Part shown: positions 1 through 7,061 of the stretch, piece by piece
Layout of the letters: each line of letters begins with the position of its first letter
How positions within the stretch are numbered: position 1 is the stretch's first letter
Source of the DNA: MGNI01 sp964353875
Lineage (GTDB): Bacteria; Chloroflexota; Anaerolineae; Anaerolineales; E44-bin32
NCBI GenBank assembly: GCA_964353875.1
Contig: CAYGXU010000065.1
Coordinates: 1 to 17,920, forward strand
Length of the DNA stretch: 17,920 nucleotides
Direction of reading: 5' to 3'
Program-made: the position numbers and the translations under genes
Notes under the pieces: model-generated
What the model was told of the DNA's origin: nothing
Database searches by the model: none
The model's input: the letters and a program-made list of their open reading frames with translations, nothing else

Positions 1-3
1 AGC

Positions 4-420
4 TCAACCCTCGATCATCTCCATGGGAATCTCAATGGGCTCCTCAGCCTCCAAGCGAAAAGCATGGCAGGTCCAGTTACCCCCGATTAGTGACCAAATT
101 AGATGCACCAACTCAGGATAAGCCATTTCTTTTAGATCCGTCTCGGACAATCCCCCCGGACCCTGGGGATGGGAATGGTAGATGCCGATCAGATCGAAGC
201 CGCCCTCCTCGATCTTCTGCATCCCCGCCAATTGTCCTTCAGGATCCATGCGAAAACGGGTGAAGCTGCGTAGGGCATTAGTAACCGGGGCAATCATCAG
301 CACCCTCGCCCCTTTCCCGCCCAGCAAACCGCACGCCTCTTCTGGGAGCCAGGATTGCACAAGTTTTCGCATGGCTTCCCATTGCAGCCGAGTCAGTTGA
401 ATCCCTTCCATACCGTTCAT
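4..420 (-). CDS. JAMM/MPN (Mov34/PAD-1) family metalloprotease-like protein
   Basis: Predicted soluble zinc isopeptidase-like protein of the JAMM/MPN+ fold; the substrate is unknown. The complete JAMM signature is visible when residues are numbered from the upstream GTG at 444: a glutamate in PEEACGLLGG (E36), then HSHP (H90, H92), S100 and D103. The fold should therefore be catalytically competent. Bacterial relatives remove C-terminal residues from ubiquitin-like sulfur carriers or cleave peptides next to ThiS/MoaD-like proteins. No such partner lies to the right, and the left side is outside the window. The start is uncertain: GTG at 444, ATG at 420 or ATG at 411, none with a strong ribosome binding site. 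I chose 420 (138 residues). It lies 126 bp downstream of the fumarase-family gene on the same strand and could be co-transcribed. The family call is firm, the function open. Confidence 0.8.
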   Translation of the reverse strand: MNGMEGIQLTRLQWEAMRKLVQSWLPEEACGLLGGKGARVLMIAPVTNALRSFTRFRMDPEGQLAGMQKIEEGGFDLIGIYHSHPQGPGGLSETDLKEMAYPELVHLIWSLIGGNWTCHAFRLEAEEPIEIPMEMIEG

Positions 421-546
421 GTTTCTTGTCTCGTTGGATCTCACGGTCGTTATATCGTCATTCAGGAGAAAGGTTAGATTTATTGCGGGGTGAAGCAGAC
501 ATCACCAATCCTGTGCAGCTTGTATAACCATCAAGTCCTCTTCACA

Positions 547-1986
547 TTAAAAGGATCCTCCCTCCGTGAGTTGTCGTAAATCTCTCAAAGCCGCATCGAT
601 CTGATCCGGAGTGATGGGCTCTCCTGTCTCTCGATGGAATAGTTCTTTTGCGATCGCTTTCTCCAAAGCAACTTCTCGAATGGTAATATTTCTTTCCACG
701 GCTTCCTTGACCAGCTTTGCCCCTTCGGCATAGCCAATGAGGGGATTGAGAACAGTCACGATAGCAGCATTCTTCGCCAGCCAATGTTCAGCCCTGGCTC
801 GATTGGCCTGGATGCCGCGCACACACTTGCTCGTAAATACGGATATCGACCCGATGATGATCTGCATCATTTCAAACAGATGATGGGCGATTACAGGCAT
901 CATCACATTCAATTCCAATTGCCCCGCCTGAGAAGCTATAGCCACTGTCGTATCGCACCCGATCACATGGAACATGGCCATATTGAGCATCTCAGCCATG
1001 ACGGGGTTGACCTTGCCTGGCATGATGCTCGATCCTGGCTGCACAGCAGGTAGACGAATCTCATCCAGGCCTGTAGAGGGTCCGGAGGCGAGCAGGCGAA
1101 GATCGTTGGCGATCCTGATAAGGGTGAGGGCTAAAGTACGCATCGCGGCAGAGAAATCAACCATATCTGCCATAGATTGCATCCGCTCGAATAGGTTATC
1201 GCTTGTCTTAAGATCCATTTTACTCAATCTTGACAAGCAGATCACCATACGTTGGTGATACTCTGGATGGGCATTCAATCCTGTTCCTACCGCGGTCCCA
1301 CCAATCCCCAAGCAACGCAATCCCTGTGCGGCGCGCTCGATCCGTTGCCTGTCAAGTCTGATCGCGCTGGCATAGGCGCCGAATTCCTGTCCGAGGCGCA
1401 TTGGCACCGCATCTTGCAGATGGGTTCGGCCTGATTTTACAATGTCATCAAACTCAAGCGATTTCTCATGAAATGCTCCCGCCAAATCATCTACCAGAGT
1501 CAGTAATTCATCCAATCTCCACAGGCAGCCCAAACGAATGGCAGTGGGGATGACATCGTTCGTTGATTGCGCCATATTGACATGGTCATTGGGATGGATG
1601 AGATACTGCCCCAATTCTCCCCCAAGGAGTTGCGAAGCTCGGTTGGCAATCACCTCGTTCATATTCATGTTGTGGCTGGTCCCCGCACCTGCCTGGAATG
1701 GGTCCACGACGAATTGCTCATCCCATTTTCCTGCGATGACTTCCTGAGAAGCAATGATGATCGCTTGTGTATGTTTTTTATCTAACCACCCCAAATCACG
1801 GTTTACCTCAGCAGCTGCTCGTTTCACCAGAGCTAACGCCCAGATAAACGCGCGCCAAGGGCGCTTTGCGGAGATCGGAAAATTTTCCACTGCGCGTTGT
1901 GTCTGCGCCCCATAAAGGACGTTTGCCTGCATCCTAACCTCCCCCAAGGAATCAACCTCAATACGATAGGGGTCGTGAGCCTTCAT
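547..1986 (-). CDS. Class II fumarate hydratase / aspartate ammonia-lyase family lyase
   Basis: Cytoplasmic tetrameric lyase of the fumarase/aspartase superfamily, which reversibly adds water or ammonia to fumarate. Seen in the 479-residue product: an N-terminal LYGAQTQRAVENFPIS segment, HPNDHVNMAQSTND (131-144), GRTHLQDAVPM (186-196) and the signature loop GSSIMPGKVNP (318-328) with the catalytic serine. LYGAQTQRAVENFP and the histidine in RTHLQD are fumarase-like. QDAVPM, NPV after the signature and AGQLELNVM lean towards aspartase, so the substrate is not settled. The start at ATG 1986 is chosen because TGAGG stands about 6 nt upstream; ATG 1998 and TTG 2040 are in-frame alternatives. A terminator lies between this gene and the ferredoxin upstream, so it probably has its own promoter, which I could not locate. 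As a fumarase it would act in the TCA cycle. Confidence 0.85.
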   Translation of the reverse strand: MKAHDPYRIEVDSLGEVRMQANVLYGAQTQRAVENFPISAKRPWRAFIWALALVKRAAAEVNRDLGWLDKKHTQAIIIASQEVIAGKWDEQFVVDPFQAGAGTSHNMNMNEVIANRASQLLGGELGQYLIHPNDHVNMAQSTNDVIPTAIRLGCLWRLDELLTLVDDLAGAFHEKSLEFDDIVKSGRTHLQDAVPMRLGQEFGAYASAIRLDRQRIERAAQGLRCLGIGGTAVGTGLNAHPEYHQRMVICLSRLSKMDLKTSDNLFERMQSMADMVDFSAAMRTLALTLIRIANDLRLLASGPSTGLDEIRLPAVQPGSSIMPGKVNPVMAEMLNMAMFHVIGCDTTVAIASQAGQLELNVMMPVIAHHLFEMMQIIIGSISVFTSKCVRGIQANRARAEHWLAKNAAIVTVLNPLIGYAEGAKLVKEAVERNITIREVALEKAIAKELFHRETGEPITPDQIDAALRDLRQLTEGGSF

Positions 1987-2042
1987 TGAAGACCTCATAC
2001 ACACTTGAGCAAGCGATGGAGCAAGATTAAATTGTGCCAATA

Positions 2043-2087
2043 TAAAGATAAAAAGGGGCTGCCTAAATGGATATTTTAGACAGCCCC
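2043..2087 (-). terminator. Rho-independent terminator after the ferredoxin gene
   Basis: On the minus strand a hairpin with arms GGGGCTG/CAGCCCC, extended by CTAAA/TTTAG after one mismatch, has a 7-nt loop (2055-2087). It is followed at once by TTTTTATCTTT. A stem plus T-run in this order fits intrinsic termination of leftward transcripts ending with the ferredoxin gene (stop at 2112), and it separates that gene from the fumarase-family gene. Confidence 0.85.
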
Positions 2088-2111
2088 TCCAACTTGGTAA
2101 AACAATGTTAA

Positions 2112-2525
2112 CTACCCCTCTAAAGCACTATAGCCTGGCCCCTTAGAGAAGTAGTCATAGTTTAATTGAATATCCTCAGTCAGATCCACGACTTCGCCAG
2201 CATCAAGAAGGCGAGCATGTTCAAGATGAACCGCCTCACCGCGGGCATTCTCGCCATCATACACTCCATCATATCCCGCTGTTCCGGCTGGCTTGCTTAA
2301 ATACTCGCCGCCCTTTGCATTATAACTTGAAGGCACCTCTTCTTCAGGGAAGATAGCCTCCCATGGGCATTCAGGCACGCACGCACCACAATCGATGCAT
2401 GTATCAGGATCAATGTAATACAATGGCCATTGATCGACGGGTTTTCCCGGAATGATGCATTCCACCGGGCAGACATCCGTGCACGATGAATCGCGCAGGC
2501 ATAAGCTGGTAGTAATATGGGTCAT
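2112..2525 (-). CDS. 7Fe-type (3Fe-4S/4Fe-4S) ferredoxin with acidic C-terminal extension
   Basis: Small cytoplasmic electron carrier of 137 residues. The first cysteine group is C9-x5-C15-x3-C19-P-x2-C23 and the second is C43-x2-C46-x2-C49-x3-C53-P, the arrangement expected for one 3Fe-4S (or 4Fe-4S) and one 4Fe-4S cluster. The spacing C9-x5-C15 is two residues shorter than the x7 of classical 7Fe ferredoxins, so cluster type is not certain. About 75 residues after the last cysteine form an acidic tail without cysteines, rich in Gly, Tyr and Asp, which roughly doubles the usual ferredoxin length. I recall similar tails in Chloroflexota ferredoxins but could not verify this. A good ribosome binding site, GGAGG, lies 8 nt before ATG 2525. 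It sits 58 bp behind the superoxide dismutase gene and may share its transcript. Confidence 0.9.
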   Translation of the reverse strand: MTHITTSLCLRDSSCTDVCPVECIIPGKPVDQWPLYYIDPDTCIDCGACVPECPWEAIFPEEEVPSSYNAKGGEYLSKPAGTAGYDGVYDGENARGEAVHLEHARLLDAGEVVDLTEDIQLNYDYFSKGPGYSALEG

Positions 2526-2544
2526 TTTTTGATCCTCCGATAAT

Positions 2545-2575
2545 ATTCGTTTGTGCCCAAAGATGTTGGGCGAAT
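2545..2575 (-). repeat. Intercistronic hairpin between sod and the ferredoxin gene
   Basis: Perfect core stem GCCCAA/TTGGGC with loop AGATG (2555-2571). The flanking ATTC/GAAT extends the stem across a one-sided bulge. There is no T-run on the minus strand, so it looks more like an RNA-processing or stabilising hairpin between two co-transcribed genes than a terminator. It ends just before the ferredoxin ribosome binding site. Confidence 0.5.
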
Positions 2576-2583
2576 GTGAAAGG

Positions 2584-3198
2584 TTACACTAAAGCAACCT
2601 CGAAGTTTTTCTCGACTTTAGACCAATTCACAACGTTCCACCAGGTGGCGATGAAATCCGCTCTCCGGTTTTGAAACTTAAGGTAATAAGCATGCTCCCA
2701 AACATCCAGGGTCATTATGGGAGTCATGCCCATGCTGAGTGGCGTATCTTGATTTTGGGTTGAAAATAGCTTTAACCCGCCCTTGGCATCTACCGCAAGC
2801 CATGCCCATCCGCTACCAAATTGGGTGAGAGCAGTTTTTGAAAATGTGTCGCGGAAAGTGCTGAATGCTCCGAAGGTTTTCTCAATCGCCTTTTTCAATG
2901 ATCCACTTGGCTCTCCTCCTCCACCAGGCCCCATAATATTCCAATAGAGAGTATGATTGGCAAATCCACCGCCATGATTCCGGACCTGCGTTCGGATTGC
3001 TTCAGGGATGAGATTGAGATCGGTGAGGATTTGCTCGATTGTTTTCACCTGAAGTTCGGGATAGCTTTCAAGTGCAGCATTGGTGTTGTTTACATAGGCT
3101 GCATGGTGTTTGCCGTGGTGGATCTCCATCGTGCGTGCATCTAAATGCGGTTCTAAGGCATCATTCGCGTACGGCAATGCAGGTAGTTCATATGCCAT
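2584..3198 (-). CDS. Superoxide dismutase, Fe/Mn family
   Basis: Converts superoxide to oxygen and hydrogen peroxide; no signal peptide, so cytoplasmic. In the 204-residue product the metal ligands are visible: H27 (EIHHGKHHAAYV), H82 (ANHTLYW), D165 and H169 (DVWEHAYYLKFQNRR). The second-shell residues favour manganese: glycines before the second ligand, GSGWAWL, and a glutamine in NQDTPL (Q150) rather than an N-terminal glutamine as in iron enzymes. This is inference from family patterns; cambialistic use is possible. The start at ATG 3198 is supported by AGGAGGGAG just upstream; an in-frame upstream extension lacks family similarity. It is transcribed leftwards, probably with the ferredoxin, and is divergent from the EamA permease. 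Its presence indicates exposure to oxygen. Confidence 0.95.
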   Translation of the reverse strand: MAYELPALPYANDALEPHLDARTMEIHHGKHHAAYVNNTNAALESYPELQVKTIEQILTDLNLIPEAIRTQVRNHGGGFANHTLYWNIMGPGGGGEPSGSLKKAIEKTFGAFSTFRDTFSKTALTQFGSGWAWLAVDAKGGLKLFSTQNQDTPLSMGMTPIMTLDVWEHAYYLKFQNRRADFIATWWNVVNWSKVEKNFEVALV

Positions 3199-3236
3199 TC
3201 GGTTCTCCCTCCTCATCATAAAATAATCAGTTTTTA

Positions 3237-3250
3237 TTGGGTTGACCCAA
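3237..3250. promoter_or_regulatory. Palindrome TTGGGTTGACCCAA in the sod/EamA divergent region
   Basis: Six-base arms TTGGGT/ACCCAA around a TG centre. It lies 39 bp upstream of the sod start codon and overlaps the -35 hexamer of the rightward promoter. A regulator bound here could affect both genes. The regulator is not recognised, so this is only a candidate operator. Confidence 0.35.
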
Positions 3251-3270
3251 GGGGACAATTCCATTACTAT
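3242..3270 (+). promoter_or_regulatory. Sigma70-like promoter for the EamA permease
   Basis: TTGACC (3242-3247) and TACTAT (3265-3270) are separated by 17 bp. The -35 matches consensus at five of six positions and the -10 at four. It points rightwards and would give a leader of about 225 nt that contains the hairpin at 3388-3422. Confidence 0.45.
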
Positions 3271-3387
3271 CAGCACGTGGAACGGTCAACCACCAAAAAG
3301 GATTGTAGACCGCGGAATCTATTTTTGTCAAGGAGAGGGGTGCAGTCCATAGAGTGTTGCATCTTATACTCACACGATGAGAGTTAT

Positions 3388-3422
3388 GGTGGTGTGGGGC
3401 AGTTGCGCTGCCCTACACCACC
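3388..3422 (+). repeat. 15-bp stem-loop in the permease leader
   Basis: The arms GGTGGTGTGGGGCAG and CTGCCCTACACCACC pair along all 15 positions with one G-U wobble, around the loop TTGCG. No T-run follows, so it is not a canonical terminator in either direction. It may be a dispersed intergenic palindrome (REP- or MITE-like) or an RNA structure in the leader of the downstream gene. Whether copies exist elsewhere cannot be seen here. Confidence 0.6.
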
Positions 3423-3501
3423 CCAAACCTCAACAGCAAAGGGTATGCAACATCAAATTGAATACACCCCAAGGAAAGTTGATCTGAACGGTCAGGGCAG
3501 G

Positions 3502-4467
3502 ATGATTATACCGAAGGACACGAAAGCGCCTTTTCCACCTTTTCTAGGACTGATTATCGGTGTCCTGGCTTCCTCGACCGCCTCGATCTTGATTCGTAAT
3601 GCACAGGGGGAAGCGCCCTCTCTGGTCATTGCGGCGTATCGTCTTACATTGGCTTCTCTCTTGCTCCTACCGATTGTGCTCTTCCGCCGAGGTAAAGACT
3701 TTAAAGTTTTAACAAAGCAGTATTTACTCCTAATCTTCATTGCTGGGATCTCCCTTGCGATGCACTTTGCCGCTTGGATCTCTTCTTTAGAATATACATC
3801 AGTCGCTAGTTCAGCGATCCTGGTATCCATTTCACCTTTATTTGTGTCTCTCTTAGCACCTTTCTTCCTTAAAGAAGCGATCACTTACAGGCATCGTTAT
3901 GGCATCCTGATTGCTTTCATCGGCAGTATTTTTATTGGATTAAGCGATACCTGCATAGTTCAGGGACGATTCGACTGCCCACCTCTTTCCAGTTTCTTCC
4001 AAGGCACTGCTATCCAAGGTGATCTATTTGCTTTGGCCGGCGCATTGAGTATTGTGGCTTACCTTCTCATCGGGAGATATCTTCGGGGAAAAATCCCTTT
4101 ACTGCCCTATATTTTTTTAACCTACAGCGTTGCTGCCATCGGCTTGCTCATCACTGTTTTGCTGATGGATCTTGAGCCCTTTCATTATTCGCCGAGAATC
4201 TACCTCTGGTTTTTACTGTTGGCGTTGATACCGCAACTGGTGGGACATAATTCAGTAAATTGGGCTCTGCGATACCTCCCAGCGACCGTTGTTTCGGTTA
4301 CACTACTGGTTGAGCCTGTGGCCTCGACTACATGGGCTTACCTGCTTCTTAACGAACAGCCCTCAAGTAATATGTTGATTGGCGCTGTGCTTGTCCTCAT
4401 CGGGATCGGGCTCGCCTCCATACCCCAGGCGAAACCGTCCAAGGGCATTGGAGTGGAAAAGATCTGA
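3502..4467 (+). CDS. EamA/DMT-superfamily permease
   Basis: Integral membrane protein of 321 residues with about ten hydrophobic segments in two homologous halves, typical of the drug/metabolite transporter superfamily (EamA, formerly DUF6). Family-like features are the first helix with a GVLASSTASILIRNA segment, and the C-terminal half ending in LLVEPVASTTWAYLLLNEQP followed by a final helix. The substrate cannot be read from the sequence; relatives export amino acids, metabolites or drugs. The reading frame is open much further upstream (to 3277), but that part is hydrophilic and overlaps the hairpin. The start at ATG 3502, behind GTCAGGGCAGG, gives a normal length. ATG 3445 is an alternative. 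A small zinc-ribbon gene follows after 25 bp. Confidence 0.88.
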   Translation: MIIPKDTKAPFPPFLGLIIGVLASSTASILIRNAQGEAPSLVIAAYRLTLASLLLLPIVLFRRGKDFKVLTKQYLLLIFIAGISLAMHFAAWISSLEYTSVASSAILVSISPLFVSLLAPFFLKEAITYRHRYGILIAFIGSIFIGLSDTCIVQGRFDCPPLSSFFQGTAIQGDLFALAGALSIVAYLLIGRYLRGKIPLLPYIFLTYSVAAIGLLITVLLMDLEPFHYSPRIYLWFLLLALIPQLVGHNSVNWALRYLPATVVSVTLLVEPVASTTWAYLLLNEQPSSNMLIGAVLVLIGIGLASIPQAKPSKGIGVEKI

Positions 4468-4492
4468 ATTTATCCTGGATCAGGAGGGTAAC

Positions 4493-4723
4493 ATGCAAAT
4501 CCGTTGTTTTCGTTGTGGCTGGAGTTTCGCGATTAAGAAAGAGGAGATTCTATTTGCTCTCGAGACATTAGAGCAGAGCGGCGGCGTGCATTATGATGTG
4601 CGATGCCAGCGGTGCCGACATGCAAATAAACTATCATTAGAACAGCTGCGACGTGCGGCACCCCGAACTGAAACGAGTGAAAAAAAGGAAGCGCAGGACG
4701 CAGAGGAGATAGAGCAGGAATAG
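4493..4723 (+). CDS. Small zinc-ribbon protein, function unknown
   Basis: A 76-residue protein with two CxxC knuckles, C5-x2-C8 and C38-x2-C41. The spacing expected for a single structural zinc site suggests a zinc ribbon. The last 25 residues are highly charged (Glu, Lys, Arg) and probably disordered. No catalytic motif is visible. The start at ATG 4493 is fixed by a strong AGGAGGG at 4482-4488. It follows the EamA permease closely and is probably co-transcribed with it, but nothing indicates a shared function. It could be a nucleic-acid-binding or scaffold protein. Confidence 0.7.
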   Translation: MQIRCFRCGWSFAIKKEEILFALETLEQSGGVHYDVRCQRCRHANKLSLEQLRRAAPRTETSEKKEAQDAEEIEQE

Positions 4724-5069
4724 AAGGGCTGTGCCCACAGTGGATGGGTGCGGGAGCAGGGGTGGGTAGATAGAAGATATCGTGAATATACTTGAGATCG
4801 AATATCTCAGCATTGCTTTACCTAGCGAATAGGATATCGGGTTTTTCGAGTGCCTGATGCAATAGGGGGTAAGATGAGTATTGCTGTTTCTAAATAGCTT
4901 GAACTTCCAGAGGGGGCTGCCATAATGCGACAAGGAATATCAGCGGGCGAATAGGACCCATCCCTAAATCCCTTCGACTTCAAACCCCTCCCTTTAGGGA
5001 GGGGCAAGGGGTGGGTAGAGGGGCAGCGGTGGGCGACCATAAAGACCAATCCTGCACAGATGACCAGAA
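4724..5069. other. Convergent intergenic stretch without a supported gene
   Basis: Lies between the rightward zinc-ribbon gene and the leftward nadD. Short open frames here have neither good start sites nor recognisable products. It contains a weak inverted repeat TGAGAT-N5-ATCTCA at 4793-4809 and the GC-rich hairpin repeat described separately. Both may help end the two converging transcripts. Confidence 0.6.
4985..5019. repeat. GC-rich hairpin CCCCTCCC/GGGAGGGG with a repeated tail
   Basis: An 8-bp perfect stem with loop TTTA (4985-5004) is followed by CAAGGGGTGGGTAGA. The 12-mer GGGGTGGGTAGA also occurs at 4759-4770 in the same intergenic stretch, and a degenerate GCGGTGGGCGA follows at about 5025. 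This looks like a dispersed intergenic repeat family. On the minus strand the stem is followed by TTTG only, so it would be a weak terminator. Confidence 0.55.
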
Positions 5070-5675
5070 TTATTCGAGGTATAAATGGCGACGCTGGATA
5101 ATATCAGCCACACCATGGGGAAGCAAATATCGATAGGGTTCTGCGGAGCGTACACGTCGACGAATCTCACTGCCTGAAATGTCAATTTGAGGACCGTGAA
5201 AGAAACGGACTTTCTCTAATATTCCGGGGACTTTCACTTCTAATGCGTCAAGGTTGATTTCGGAGCTTTCCCTCTTTAGAACCCCGATCCAGTCGCACAA
5301 TTCAACAAATTGAGAGGGTTGATGCCAGGAGGGCAGGTCTCGTAGGGAATCACCCCCCATAAGATAAACATATCTCCGGTAGGGATATTTCTCTCGCAAC
5401 CACGCCATGGTCCCCACAGCGTAATGAGGAGGCTCACGGTCGATGTCCGCCCGAGACAGTTGAAATGCAAGATTTCCCTCAATCGCTTTCAAAACCATTT
5501 CCAATCGATACTCGAATGGTGTAATCGGACAGTCTGGTTTATGTGGTGGGATTGGCGTGAGCACCCATAATACCTGATCCAGGTCAAATTCCCCTTTACC
5601 TTCATCCGCAAGAATGAGGTGGCCGATATGGGGAGGATCGAAAGTGCCTCCGATAACGCCGACTAGTCCTGCCAT
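5070..5675 (-). CDS. nadD: Nicotinate-nucleotide adenylyltransferase
   Basis: Transfers the adenylyl group of ATP to nicotinic acid mononucleotide, giving deamido-NAD, the penultimate step of NAD synthesis. In the 201-residue protein the nucleotidyltransferase motif GGTFDPPHIGH is at 9-19, with a GGDS segment in the middle. Near the C-terminus, ISGSEIRRR corresponds to the ISSTxIR motif, followed by LPHGVADIIQRRHLYLE as is usual for NadD. Length and motif order are normal. The start codon lies inside the end of obgE (13-nt overlap), so the two genes are translationally coupled on one leftward transcript. The upstream promoter carries a Rex operator candidate, which would tie NAD synthesis to redox state. 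Confidence 0.95.
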   Translation of the reverse strand: MAGLVGVIGGTFDPPHIGHLILADEGKGEFDLDQVLWVLTPIPPHKPDCPITPFEYRLEMVLKAIEGNLAFQLSRADIDREPPHYAVGTMAWLREKYPYRRYVYLMGGDSLRDLPSWHQPSQFVELCDWIGVLKRESSEINLDALEVKVPGILEKVRFFHGPQIDISGSEIRRRVRSAEPYRYLLPHGVADIIQRRHLYLE

Positions 5676-6925
5676 TCGAGCTCGTACTCTCCAATTCTCA
5701 CAGTTTCTCTATCAACTGCACCAGCCTCACGTAATGCTTGCTCCACACCGAGTTGTTCCAGGATGTGCTGAAAGCGATGGACCGCTTCGTCATATTCCCA
5801 ATAAGTCATTGCCGCTGCACGTTCAATCGCTTGTCCGCTAACCCGCCATGCTCCATCAGGGTCGCGCGTGATTTTAAAATTGCGAGGATCTTCTTCAACA
5901 CGATAAACCGGAAGTTCTTCTTCTCGCTCCTCAGGTTCGAGCTCCACAAGCTCTCGATGGGCTGCCCAAAGCAGAGTTTGAAGGCCGATGCGAGCGAGGG
6001 CGGAAATTGCACAAGGTGTCAGGCCTAATGCTTTGAATCGCCTATCAAACACGGGCCATGCTTCGGCTACCTGAGGAATATCGATTTTATTCACCGCCAC
6101 GATTTGAGGTTTCTGAGCCAGTTTTTGATCAAATAGTGCCAATTCCGTATTCACCTGAGAGAAATCCGCAATCGGATCTGAAGAGGAACCATCAATGAGA
6201 TGGATGATCACCTTTGTCCGTTGAATATGTCTTAGAAATCTTGAACCCAATCCAGCTCCTTGATGGGCACCTTCGATCAATCCGGGGATATCCGCCAGGA
6301 CCAATTGAACATCTGTATTTAATTCCGCCACACCAAGATTGGGATAAAGTGTGGTAAAAGGATAGGGTGCAATCTTAGGTTGGGCGCGGGTGACCGCCGC
6401 AAGCAATGTCGATTTCCCTGCATTCGGAACACCGATGATGCCCACATCAGCAATCAACCGCAATTCCAAACGCAATCCACGTTCTTTGCCAGGCTCACCA
6501 CGCTCTGCCATTCTTGGGGCCTGGTTACGCGCATTGGCAAAGCGCGCGTTGCCTCGCCCTGCTCGCCCACCAGAGCCTACGATTAGACGCTGCCCCACTT
6601 CCACCAGATCGCCTAATAAGTAGGCGCTCTCCTGATCATATACGAGAGTCCCACAAGGCACAGGCAGTATGAGATCCTTCCCAGACGCGCCTGTTTTATT
6701 CGAGCCTCCTCCAGGCCGACCATTTTCCGCCTTGAAGAGCTTCTGATAGCGAAATTTGGAGAGGGTTGAGAGTTCTCTCGAAGCCTCAAAAATCACATCC
6801 CCGCCCTTGCCGCCATTCCCTCCATCGGGCCCACCTCGAGGGACATATTTTTCTCGACGGAAATGGACGATCCCATCCCCGCCTTTTCCAGAAACGACCC
6901 GAATACAGACTTCATCCAGAAACAT
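5663..6925 (-). CDS. obgE: Obg-family GTPase ObgE/CgtA
   Basis: Essential ribosome-associated GTPase involved in large-subunit assembly and stress responses. All three domains are present in 420 residues. The glycine-rich Obg fold is at about 1-158 (GGDGIVHFRREKYVPRGGP, GGNGGKGGDV). The GTPase domain has GVPNAGKST (165-173), PFTT (189-192), DIPG (212-215), NKID and SAL motifs. A C-terminal OCT domain spans about 340-420 (FKITRDPDGAWRVSG, YWEYDEAVHRFQHILE). The start at ATG 6925 matches the family N-terminus, although the ribosome binding site is weak. It is the first gene of a transcript with nadD and lies behind the extended -10 promoter at 6961-6969. Confidence 0.97.
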   Translation of the reverse strand: MFLDEVCIRVVSGKGGDGIVHFRREKYVPRGGPDGGNGGKGGDVIFEASRELSTLSKFRYQKLFKAENGRPGGGSNKTGASGKDLILPVPCGTLVYDQESAYLLGDLVEVGQRLIVGSGGRAGRGNARFANARNQAPRMAERGEPGKERGLRLELRLIADVGIIGVPNAGKSTLLAAVTRAQPKIAPYPFTTLYPNLGVAELNTDVQLVLADIPGLIEGAHQGAGLGSRFLRHIQRTKVIIHLIDGSSSDPIADFSQVNTELALFDQKLAQKPQIVAVNKIDIPQVAEAWPVFDRRFKALGLTPCAISALARIGLQTLLWAAHRELVELEPEEREEELPVYRVEEDPRNFKITRDPDGAWRVSGQAIERAAAMTYWEYDEAVHRFQHILEQLGVEQALREAGAVDRETVRIGEYELEWQD

Positions 6926-6960
6926 GATTCACTCTACGATAAAAAGGATATTGCAGTTTG

Positions 6961-6969
6961 ATTATAACA
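6961..6969 (-). promoter_or_regulatory. Extended -10 promoter of obgE-nadD
   Basis: On the minus strand TGTTATAAT is a perfect -10 hexamer with the TGn extension. No good -35 hexamer is present at the right distance, as is common for extended -10 promoters. Transcription would begin near 6954, about 29 nt before the obgE start codon. Confidence 0.65.
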
Positions 6970-6988
6970 AAGTGTACAAAGGCATGAT

Positions 6989-7006
6989 TTGCGAAAAATT
7001 GCACAA
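6989..7006. promoter_or_regulatory. Candidate Rex operator
   Basis: TTGCGAAAAATTGCACAA matches the Rex consensus TTGTGAA-N4-TTCACAA at 12 of 14 defined positions. It lies about 35-52 bp upstream of the predicted obgE start point. It also overlaps TTGCAC (6999-7004), which stands 17 bp before an extended -10 (TGATAGATT, 7019-7027) that points towards rex. Its position next to the rex gene itself supports the call. Confidence 0.6.
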
Positions 7007-7040
7007 ACAACAAACCTGTGATAGATTTGAATTATCCTAA

Positions 7041-7061
7041 TGGACATAATATTCTTGTCCA
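7041..7061. repeat. Inverted repeat in the rex leader
   Basis: TGGACA and TGTCCA are separated by nine AT-rich bases; CCT/AGG just outside could extend the pairing across a 2-nt bulge. It may be an RNA hairpin in the rex leader or a protein-binding site. Neither has a recognised counterpart. Confidence 0.35.

Noticed and set aside
3277..3501. In-frame N-terminal extension of the EamA permease
   Set aside because: The added 75 residues are hydrophilic, include the translated hairpin, and have no binding site at the first start. Family length fits the start at 3502.
4637..5185. Several short leftward frames between the zinc-ribbon gene and nadD
   Set aside because: They cover repeats and parts of other genes in the wrong frame, and the translated text is low-complexity proline/leucine-rich sequence.
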